From Clostridia bacterium (GTDB lineage: Bacteria; Bacillota; Clostridia; Oscillospirales; Acutalibacteraceae), in contig CAAEIM010000233.1 in NCBI GenBank assembly GCA_900755995.1, positions 1 through 28,682 on the forward strand: a DNA stretch of 28,682 nucleotides, written 5' to 3'. Shown here in pieces: positions 22,565 through 28,682 of this stretch; within the stretch, counting starts at the first letter, position 1; each line of letters opens with the position of its first letter. A program made the translations under genes and the position numbers. The notes beneath the pieces are model-generated. The model was not told the DNA's origin. It was given only the letters and a program-made list of their open reading frames with translations, and ran no database searches.

Positions 22565-25171
22565 ATGATGAACTGGTATCAGATGTCCAAGGAACAGGTG
22601 CTCAAAAAGCTTGGTGTTACCAAGGACGGACTCAGCTCTGAAAAGGCAGAGGAGCTGCTTATTCAAAACGGCGAAAATGTTTTGCAGGAGGGAAAAAAGA
22701 AAACCGCCCTACAGGTATTTTTCGGTCAGTTTGCGGATTTGCTTGTAATTATTTTGATAATTGCGGCTGTAATTTCAATGTTCTCGGGAAATATCGAAAG
22801 CACAATAGTAATTTTTGCCGTAATTATTCTCAATGCAATTCTCGGAACAGTACAGCACCTTAATGCACAGAAGTCACTTGACAGCTTAAAGTCACTTTCT
22901 TCACCAAATGCCAAAGTCATTCGTGACGGACAGAAAATAGAAATTCCGTCTAAAAATGTAGTCGAGGGCGATATAGTAGTGCTTGAGGCGGGCGACCTTG
23001 TTGTTGCAGACGGCAGAATTATTAACAATTATTCCTTGCAGGTAAACGAAAGCTCGCTTACAGGCGAATCCACAAATGTTGATAAGAATGACGAGGACAT
23101 CAGCAGCGAAGTCCCCCTTGCCGACAGGACAAATATGGTGTATTCGGGCAGTCTTGTAACCTACGGCAGGGCAATTATCGCTGTTACCGGCACAGGTATG
23201 AATACCGAAATCGGTAAAATTGCCTCTCTGATGAACTCTGCAAAGGAAAAGAAAACTCCGCTTCAAGAGAGTCTTGATAAATTTTCAAGCCATCTTGCTA
23301 TTATAATTCTTATTATTTCCGCTATTGTTTTCGGCTTGAGCCTTATGAATAATATGAGCATTATTGACGCTCTTATGTTTGCAGTTGCTCTTGCTGTTGC
23401 TGCAATTCCTGAGGCGCTCGGCTCTATTGTAACCATTGTACAGGCTATGGGTACTCAGAAAATGGCTAAGGAAAATGCGGTTATCAAGGATTTAAAGGCT
23501 GTTGAAAGCTTAGGCTGTGTGTCTGTAATCTGTTCTGACAAAACAGGTACTCTCACTCAGAACAAGATGACCGTGCAGAAAATTTATATCAACGGCGAAA
23601 ATATTTTTGAGGAGGAGCTTGACCTCAATAATCAGAGTCACCGCTATTTGCTCTATGATATGGTGCTCAACAACGATTCAAGCATTGTAAACGGACAGGG
23701 TATAGGTGACCCAACAGAATACGCCCTGCTTGAACCGCTTCGCAAGCTTGGCTACAATGAAGATGATTTGCGTTTGGGACTTAAAAGGCTTGAGGAAGTT
23801 CCTTTTGATTCCGACCGTAAGATGATGAGCACAAAATATAAGCTTCACGGTGTAAATCACGTCCTTACCAAGGGTGCTATTGACGCTATTCTTGACAGAT
23901 GCGAGAGCATATCAACAAAGGACGGAGTTCGTCCCATTACTCAGGCAGACAAGGAAGAAATTCTCAGACAGAATATGGAATACTCCGAAAACGGACTTCG
24001 TGTGCTCACCTTTGCATATAAGGAAAGTGACGAGGAGCTTACAGTAGATACCGAATACGGCTACACATTCTTAGGACTTGTTTCTATGATTGACCCGCCT
24101 AGAGAGGAATCGAAGGCAGCCGTTGCAGATGCAATCAGAGCAGGAATCAAGCCTGTTATGATTACCGGCGACCATAAAATTACGGCTACCGCTATTGCAA
24201 AACAGATTGGTATTTTCAAAGACGGCGACATTTCCGTTACGGGTATGGAGCTTGACGCTATGAGCGACAGCGAGCTTGACAGCAAAATCGAGAAAATTTC
24301 GGTTTACGCCAGAGTTTCTCCTGAAAATAAAATCAGAATTGTTGAGGCTTGGCAGAGAAAGGGCAACATTGTTTCTATGACAGGCGACGGAGTGAACGAC
24401 GCTCCTGCGCTTAAAAAAGCTGATATCGGTGTGGCTATGGGTATTACAGGCACTGAGGTTTCAAAGGACGCCGCTTCTATGGTGCTTCAGGACGATAACT
24501 TTGCTACAATTATTAAGGCTGTTGCCAACGGCAGAAATGTTTACCGCAACATTAAAAACGCTATTTTGTTTTTGCTTTCGGGCAATATGGCGGCTATCTT
24601 TTCGGTTGTGTTCGCTTCATTGTGTGCGCTCCCTGCTCCGTTTGAGGCTGTGCATCTCCTCTTTATCAACCTTCTGACAGACTCACTCCCTGCTATTGCA
24701 ATAGGTATGGAAAAGCCCGAAAAGGATTTGCTCTCCAGAAAGCCGAGAGATCCAAATGAAGGAATTTTAACAAAGCAGTTTTCTGCACTTATGCTCTCTC
24801 AGGGCTTATTGATTGCAGTTGTTACTATGACAGCTTTCTTCATTGGCTTTCAGGTAAACGCTGCAACCGCCACTACAATGGCATTCTCAACCCTGACGCT
24901 TGCAAGACTTTTCCACGGTTTTAACTGCCGCAGTACCCATTCCATTTTTAAAATTGGCTTATCATCAAATGTGTACAGTCTGCTTGCCTTTGCCGCAGGT
25001 GTTGCACTTCTTGCATTTGTGCTTTTCGTACCGTTTATGCACCCGCTGTTCAGCGTTGCAGAGCTTACAGGCGCTCAGGTTGGCTTTATAGGCTTTCTCG
25101 CAATTATTCCTACAATTATAATTCAGATAATTAAGGTAATAGTTGACGCAGTAAAAAAGCAGGATAAATAA
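22565..25171 (+). CDS. P2-type cation-transporting ATPase, probable Mn2+/Ca2+ exporter
   Basis: An 868-residue P-type pump. It has the cytosolic N-terminus (cation_ATPase_N), the actuator loop with LTGEST at 165-170, and M4 with IPEAL at 281-285. The phosphorylated Asp is 325 in DKTGTLTQNK. TGDGVNDAPALKKADIGVAM is the hinge, and NLLTDSLPAIAIG in M6 retains the Asn and Asp of the Ca-binding site. This is the SERCA/PMR1-like P2A layout, but PEAL-G replaces the common PEGL-P. With the Mn2+ riboswitch just upstream, Mn2+ export is the likely main role. The ATG at 22565 follows GGAGG by five bases; 22568 is equally possible. The ATG at 22553 lies upstream of the ribosome site. Confidence 0.94.
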   Translation: MMNWYQMSKEQVLKKLGVTKDGLSSEKAEELLIQNGENVLQEGKKKTALQVFFGQFADLLVIILIIAAVISMFSGNIESTIVIFAVIILNAILGTVQHLNAQKSLDSLKSLSSPNAKVIRDGQKIEIPSKNVVEGDIVVLEAGDLVVADGRIINNYSLQVNESSLTGESTNVDKNDEDISSEVPLADRTNMVYSGSLVTYGRAIIAVTGTGMNTEIGKIASLMNSAKEKKTPLQESLDKFSSHLAIIILIISAIVFGLSLMNNMSIIDALMFAVALAVAAIPEALGSIVTIVQAMGTQKMAKENAVIKDLKAVESLGCVSVICSDKTGTLTQNKMTVQKIYINGENIFEEELDLNNQSHRYLLYDMVLNNDSSIVNGQGIGDPTEYALLEPLRKLGYNEDDLRLGLKRLEEVPFDSDRKMMSTKYKLHGVNHVLTKGAIDAILDRCESISTKDGVRPITQADKEEILRQNMEYSENGLRVLTFAYKESDEELTVDTEYGYTFLGLVSMIDPPREESKAAVADAIRAGIKPVMITGDHKITATAIAKQIGIFKDGDISVTGMELDAMSDSELDSKIEKISVYARVSPENKIRIVEAWQRKGNIVSMTGDGVNDAPALKKADIGVAMGITGTEVSKDAASMVLQDDNFATIIKAVANGRNVYRNIKNAILFLLSGNMAAIFSVVFASLCALPAPFEAVHLLFINLLTDSLPAIAIGMEKPEKDLLSRKPRDPNEGILTKQFSALMLSQGLLIAVVTMTAFFIGFQVNAATATTMAFSTLTLARLFHGFNCRSTHSIFKIGLSSNVYSLLAFAAGVALLAFVLFVPFMHPLFSVAELTGAQVGFIGFLAIIPTIIIQIIKVIVDAVKKQDK

Positions 25172-25200
25172 TAAAAAACAGTTGGTAATCTGCACTTATT

Positions 25201-25285
25201 CGAGCAGGCAGAAGGTATCATATAAAAGTAATTTTCGGGTATAAAATGCTCTGAATTAATACCATACTGTCTGCTCGGGCTAAAA
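25201..25285 (+). repeat. Dispersed repeat copy D with an inverted partner
   Basis: TTTTCGGGTA, 24 bases, then ACTGTCTGCTCGGGCTAAAA (ending 25285) is the same repeat as near 1.9 and 8.15 kb. An inverted arm, CGAGCAGGCAG-AA-GGTAT (25201-25218), pairs with ATACC-ATA-CTGTCTGCTCG (25259-25277) to give a long hairpin. It fills the gap between the ATPase and ppa genes. Confidence 0.6.
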
Positions 25286-25304
25286 AAGGTAATAATAGAA
25301 ATGC

Positions 25305-25333
25305 TTGACAACCATCTGAGGTTTATTTATAAT
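25305..25333 (+). promoter_or_regulatory. Consensus sigma-A promoter for ppa
   Basis: TTGACA (25305-25310), 17 bases, TATAAT (25328-25333), 30 bases before the start codon. Confidence 0.75.
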
Positions 25334-25363
25334 TAAGGAAAAAGATTTTAAGGTGGCTTTATA

Positions 25364-25900
25364 ATGAATATTTGGCACGATATATCACCAAAGAGAATTA
25401 CAGCAGATAAATTCTATGCGGTTATTGAGATTTCAAAGGGCGGCAAGAATAAATATGAGCTTGACAAGGAAACGGGTATGCTCAAGCTTGACAGAGTGCT
25501 GTTTACTTCAACTCACTATCCTGCAAACTACGGCTTTATTCCGAGAACCTATGCGGAGGATGGCGACCCACTCGACGTTCTGGTGCTTTGCTCGGAAACA
25601 ATTCAGCCTATGACGCTTGTTGAATGTAAGCCAATCGGCGTTCTCAATATGATTGACGGCAACAGCTGCGACGAAAAAATCATTGCTGTTCCCGTAAATG
25701 ATCCAAACTACTGTGGCTACAATGATATTTCTGACCTTCCACGTCACTATTTTGATGAAATTCAGCATTTCTTTCAGGTTTACAAGAGCCTTGAAAGCGG
25801 AAAGGTTACATCTGTTACCGAAACAGACGGAGTTGACAGGGCTAAGGAAATTATCAAAAAGTCGATTGACAGCTACATAAAAGATTTTCAGATGGCATAA
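25364..25900 (+). CDS. ppa: Inorganic pyrophosphatase, family I
   Basis: A 178-residue soluble enzyme that hydrolyses pyrophosphate to drive biosynthetic reactions. The signature EDGDPLDVLVL, with its metal-binding Asp cluster, is at about residues 66-76, after KYELDKETG and FTSTHYPANYGFIPRT, which supply substrate-binding Lys, Tyr and Arg. Length is normal for the bacterial homohexamer. AAGGTGG is upstream. The acetyltransferase gene follows 18 bases after the stop, and both probably share the promoter at 25305-25333. Confidence 0.96.
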   Translation: MNIWHDISPKRITADKFYAVIEISKGGKNKYELDKETGMLKLDRVLFTSTHYPANYGFIPRTYAEDGDPLDVLVLCSETIQPMTLVECKPIGVLNMIDGNSCDEKIIAVPVNDPNYCGYNDISDLPRHYFDEIQHFFQVYKSLESGKVTSVTETDGVDRAKEIIKKSIDSYIKDFQMA

Positions 25901-25918
25901 TAATACTTGAGGTGCACT

Positions 25919-26512
25919 ATGACTGAAAAGGAAAAAATGATTGCAGGCAAGGTTTATGACTGCACTGCGCCTGAACTGGTAAATGACCGCAACAAAGCAA
26001 AAACGCTTTGCCGTGATTACAATAATCTTGCCCCTGCTGACACGGTAGCACAAAAAGCCATTATTGATGAGCTGTTGCAGGCGGAGCACAAGGGCTATTG
26101 CTGTTTTACAGCCCCGTTCTGGTGCGATTACGGCTACAATATCAAGGTAGGAGATAATTTTTATTCCAATCATAACCTTGTTATACTTGACTGTGCAGAG
26201 GTGATTTTCGGAGATAATGTGTTTATCGGCCCTAACTGCGGCTTTTATACTGCAATTCATCCGATAGATGCCGAGCAGAGAAAGTTGGCTATAGAGTACG
26301 CAAAGCCTATAAAGGTTGGCAATGACGTATGGTTCGGCGGCGGAGTAACCGTATTGCCGGGTGTTACTATAGGCGACAATGTTGTTATAGGAGCAGGCTC
26401 GGTGGTTGTTAAGGATATTCCGTCCGGAGTTGTAGCGGTCGGCAACCCCTGCAAGCCTATAAGAAAAATTACCGAGAACGATAAGCTCGATTTGAACAAT
26501 CCTGATATTTAA
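25919..26512 (+). CDS. Sugar O-acetyltransferase, maltose/galactoside type (hexapeptide repeat)
   Basis: A 197-residue left-handed beta-helix acetyltransferase. The N-terminal Mac domain (MIAGKVYDCTAPELVNDRNK) is followed by hexapeptide repeats. YTAIHPID holds the catalytic His, and the closing VGNPCKPIRKI is the acetyl-CoA-binding end. Enzymes of this group (Maa, LacA) acetylate sugars such as maltose, glucose or galactosides; the true substrate is seldom known. The ATG at 25919 is preceded by GAGGTG. It lies downstream of ppa and is closed by a terminator. Confidence 0.9.
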   Translation: MTEKEKMIAGKVYDCTAPELVNDRNKAKTLCRDYNNLAPADTVAQKAIIDELLQAEHKGYCCFTAPFWCDYGYNIKVGDNFYSNHNLVILDCAEVIFGDNVFIGPNCGFYTAIHPIDAEQRKLAIEYAKPIKVGNDVWFGGGVTVLPGVTIGDNVVIGAGSVVVKDIPSGVVAVGNPCKPIRKITENDKLDLNNPDI

Positions 26513-26521
26513 GAAATACTA

Positions 26522-26560
26522 AAGGCTTTCTTATTTTCTAAGAAAGCCTTAATAAATTTT
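26522..26560. terminator. Terminator between the acetyltransferase and the small Cys protein
   Basis: A 12-bp stem: AAGGCTTTCTTA (26522-26533) with TAAGAAAGCCTT (26539-26550), loop of five, then an A/T-rich tail. It can work in both directions. Confidence 0.75.
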
Positions 26561-26566
26561 ATAATA

Positions 26567-26776
26567 TTACAGTTTAAAGTCATTTAAGGTGTATTCGTGA
26601 AGAGCAGGGGCTGACCTCGGAACTCTCATAAGAGGATCGTATTTAAAGCCTTTGCATTTGCCGTCTGTGATGCTCCTGCCCTTGCCGCAGCGGCAGGGAT
26701 TGTTTTCAAAAACAGAATTAAGACAGTAGCTGCAATCCGGCTGAATATTTTTGCCAAAAAGCTTTTTTCTCATCAT
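26567..26776 (-). CDS. Small Cys-containing conserved clostridial protein (possible zinc ribbon)
   Basis: A 69-residue protein with four to five Cys in two groups (CSYC near residue 16, then CRCG and KCK at about 28-42), followed by FKYDPLMRVPRSAPALHEYT. From memory, short proteins of the form FGKNI, CxYC, KFKYDPLxRVP are common in Ruminococcaceae-type genomes as hypotheticals. The Cys arrangement suggests one bound zinc. GAGGTGAT precedes the ATG, and ATG 26773 is an alternative. It stands alone between convergent and divergent genes. Function unknown. Confidence 0.75.
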   Translation of the reverse strand: MMRKKLFGKNIQPDCSYCLNSVFENNPCRCGKGRSITDGKCKGFKYDPLMRVPRSAPALHEYTLNDFKL

Positions 26777-26851
26777 AATATCACCTCATTCTTTAATTAT
26801 AGCATTAATAATTGTCGTTTTCAAGCGAAACTGCTCATAAGGAGAAGCATA

Positions 26852-27682
26852 ATGAAATTTAATTCAAAAACTATGACGCTTCATCATATCGACAGCGTCC
26901 CGTATTTAACATATAATTCTTTATCAGAAATTAAGTTTATCAATCACGCATTTTCAACCCGACTCGGCGGAGTATCTACAGGTGAATTTTCATCTATGAA
27001 TTTAGCATTTAACCGTGGCGATAATGAGGACTGCGTGACCGAGAATTACAAACGCCTTTGCAAAAGCGCAGGCTTTGATTACAACACCCTTACCGCTTCT
27101 GCTCAGGATCATAATATCTTTGTCCGTGCCGTGACGGCGGAGAATGCGGGTACGGGTATTTACAAGCCGAGAGATATGGAAAGTGTTGACGCGCTCATAA
27201 CAAACGAAAGAAATGTTACGCTTGTGACCTATTACGCCGACTGCACTCCGCTGTTTTTTATAGATACAAATAAAAAGGCTATCGGTCTTGCTCACGCAGG
27301 CTGGAGGGGAACTGTGGGCAGAATAGGGGAAAAGGTTGTGCAGAAAATGACTGAGCTTTACGGCACAAATCCCGCTGATATTAAAGCCGCAATCGGCCCT
27401 GCAATATCTGTTTGCTGTTATGAGGTGGATAAACCCTGTGCCGAGCATTTTCTTGCGCTTGAGAATGTAAATCCCGATGATTTTGTTCATCCAAAAGCAG
27501 ACGGAAAATATATGGTGGATTTGCTTGAAGCAAACAGACAGATACTTCTCAGTGCGGGAATAAAATCTGAAAATATTACGGTTTCGGATATATGCACCAA
27601 CTGCAACAGTGAGCTTTTATGGAGTCATAGGGCAACAAAAGGACACAGGGGAACTATGTGTGCATTGATGTGTATAAAATAA
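26852..27682 (+). CDS. PgeF/YfiH family laccase-domain protein (purine nucleoside phosphorylase)
   Basis: A 276-residue single-domain Cu-oxidase_4 (DUF152) protein. The metal ligands are in place: His 87 in SAQDHN, Cys 131 in YYADCTP and His 148 in LAHAGWRG. Family members were first called polyphenol oxidases or laccases and later shown to act as zinc-dependent purine nucleoside phosphorylases/adenosine deaminases; YfiH also corrects peptidoglycan precursors in E. coli. Which applies here is open. AAGGAG lies before the ATG. It is convergent with the pseudouridine synthase gene, with only three bases between their stops and no terminator visible. Confidence 0.92.
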   Translation: MKFNSKTMTLHHIDSVPYLTYNSLSEIKFINHAFSTRLGGVSTGEFSSMNLAFNRGDNEDCVTENYKRLCKSAGFDYNTLTASAQDHNIFVRAVTAENAGTGIYKPRDMESVDALITNERNVTLVTYYADCTPLFFIDTNKKAIGLAHAGWRGTVGRIGEKVVQKMTELYGTNPADIKAAIGPAISVCCYEVDKPCAEHFLALENVNPDDFVHPKADGKYMVDLLEANRQILLSAGIKSENITVSDICTNCNSELLWSHRATKGHRGTMCALMCIK

Positions 27683-27685
27683 TTC

Positions 27686-28645
27686 TTATATAGAAATTTT
27701 ATTATTTTCGGCAAACCATACTTCTTTTACGGAAAATTCCCTGCCGTTGAGGTAGTTGAGTATTCCAGCGTCCGTGTCAAAGAAAAATCTTATTTTATAA
27801 CTGTAAAGCGCCTGATATTTTATGTTATCGGGTGCTTTTCTGCTTTTGCCATACTTTGAGTCGCCTGCAAGAGGGTGTCCTATATGCGCCATATGAGCTC
27901 TTATCTGGTGGGTTCTGCCTGTGAGAAGCTCAACCTCGGCAAGGCTGTAGCTGCCGTTGCAGTCCAGAATTTCATATTTTGTTATAATTTCCTTTGAGCC
28001 TTCAACCTTTTTGTCAAATATCTTTACCTTGTTTTGAGCCTCGTTTTTAATCAGATAGCCGTGGAGAATATCGCAGTTCTTTTTAGGCTTTCCGCAAAGC
28101 AGACAAAGGTAGTATTTTTCAATCTCTCTTGTCTTGATTTTTGCGTTGAGAACCCGCAGGCTTTCAGCGTTTTTGGCGGCTATTACAATTCCGCCGGTGT
28201 TTCTGTCAATCCTGTTTGCAAGAGCGGGGGCAAAAGCCTTTTCTTCCTTTGGATTATACTCACCTTTATTATAAAGATAGTGCTGTACCCTTGCCACAAG
28301 CGAGTCAAAGTGGTAGCTTTTGTCCTGATGTACAATAACTCCCGGCTTTTTGTCTATCAAAATTATATTTTCGTCCTCATAAACGATGTCGAGCCTGTCG
28401 GGCGCTTTTAAAAACTCGTAGTTTTCCTGCTCGCTTTCCTCGAAAAATTCGTCCTTTATGTATAGAGTGAGCACATCGCCCTCGAAAAGCATATCTTTAA
28501 TATCGCATTTTTTGCCGTTGAGCTTAATGTATTTTGTTCGGATATACTTGTACATAAGTGATTTTGGCATCGACTTAAAACGCTTGGAAAGAAATTTGTC
28601 AAGCCTTTGATTTGCATCGTTTTTCTTTATTTCAATAGTCCTCAT
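27686..28645 (-). CDS. RluC/RluD-type 23S rRNA pseudouridine synthase
   Basis: A 319-residue enzyme with an N-terminal S4 RNA-binding domain (about residues 10-65, NQRLDKFLSKRF) and an RluA-family catalytic domain. The catalytic Asp is in NRIDRNTGG (usual form HRLDxxTSG), and LLTGRTHQIRAHMAHIGHPL is the other conserved motif. It converts uridines in 23S rRNA; which position cannot be decided, though the S4 domain points to RluC or RluD. ATG 28645 has AGGTG six bases further upstream than GGTGCA; a GTG at 28654 sits too close to the ribosome site. The His of HRLD is replaced by Asn, which is found in some family members. Confidence 0.93.
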   Translation of the reverse strand: MRTIEIKKNDANQRLDKFLSKRFKSMPKSLMYKYIRTKYIKLNGKKCDIKDMLFEGDVLTLYIKDEFFEESEQENYEFLKAPDRLDIVYEDENIILIDKKPGVIVHQDKSYHFDSLVARVQHYLYNKGEYNPKEEKAFAPALANRIDRNTGGIVIAAKNAESLRVLNAKIKTREIEKYYLCLLCGKPKKNCDILHGYLIKNEAQNKVKIFDKKVEGSKEIITKYEILDCNGSYSLAEVELLTGRTHQIRAHMAHIGHPLAGDSKYGKSRKAPDNIKYQALYSYKIRFFFDTDAGILNYLNGREFSVKEVWFAENNKISI

Positions 28646-28682
28646 TGCACCCACCTAATAATATAAAATCAATCTAATTTTA

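Noticed and set aside
25508..26260. A 250-codon minus-strand ORF antisense to ppa and the acetyltransferase
   Set aside because: It is the complement of two well-supported genes, has no family features and no ribosome site.

Overview
The window looks like a chromosomal segment of an anaerobic, endospore-forming, low-to-moderate GC member of the Clostridia, most likely Ruminococcaceae/Oscillospiraceae-like. The reasons are strong AGGAGG-type ribosome sites, the spoIIGA-sigE pair, a YlmC/YmxH sporulation protein, a SleB-like hydrolase, a reverse rubrerythrin beside a PerR/Fur regulator, and frequent hairpin-plus-T terminators. Genus is an inference. No phage, transposase, CRISPR array, rRNA or tRNA gene was seen.

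Layout. 1-4.1 kb (minus strand): a phosphoglucomutase/phosphomannomutase gene split by one in-frame TAA, an acyltransferase-3 membrane protein and a GtrB/DPM1-like glycosyltransferase (sugar phosphate and cell-surface glycan metabolism). 4.3-8.1 kb (plus): pfkA, a MORN-repeat protein, an MscS channel and a small lipoprotein. 8.1-8.45 kb: a GC-rich non-coding block of stacked hairpins bounded by inverted copies of a repeat that also occurs near 1.9 and 25.2 kb. 8.4-11.4 kb: the spoIIGA-sigE operon with a spoIIG-like long-spacer promoter, a 26-residue DUF3789-type ORF, a DegV protein and a YlmC/YmxH protein. 11.7-14.5 kb: a cell-wall hydrolase behind a folded leader, then rpsB-tsf behind another folded leader.

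14.6-16.2 kb is an AT-rich accessory-looking pair: an XRE regulator and a divergent secreted, threonine/proline-rich, C-terminally anchored protein. They share an intergenic region with a perfect-consensus promoter surrounded by helically spaced AGGAA half-sites. 16.3-17.3 kb holds the peroxide-defence pair (reverse rubrerythrin, PerR-like regulator). 17.4-19.6 kb holds a polysaccharide deacetylase, an Amidase_3-type protein lacking the usual first zinc histidine, and an LUD-domain protein.

At 19.67-19.84 kb (minus) is a 53-residue ORF with a very good ribosome site in which every even residue from 2 to 50 is asparagine. It is the most unusual object in the window. 19.9-22.3 kb: RsmF-like and RsmA rRNA methyltransferases and a small membrane protein, closely packed. 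22.3-25.2 kb: a promoter, a yybP-ykoY (Mn2+) riboswitch with terminator, and the P-type ATPase it should control. 25.3-28.7 kb: inorganic pyrophosphatase, a maltose-O-acetyltransferase-like enzyme, a cysteine-containing small protein, a PgeF/YfiH laccase-domain protein and an RluC/RluD-type pseudouridine synthase.

Most of the window is housekeeping and sporulation core. The best leads are the Asn-ladder ORF, the split phosphohexomutase, the dispersed repeat with its composite element, the spoIIG-like promoter and the structured leaders.
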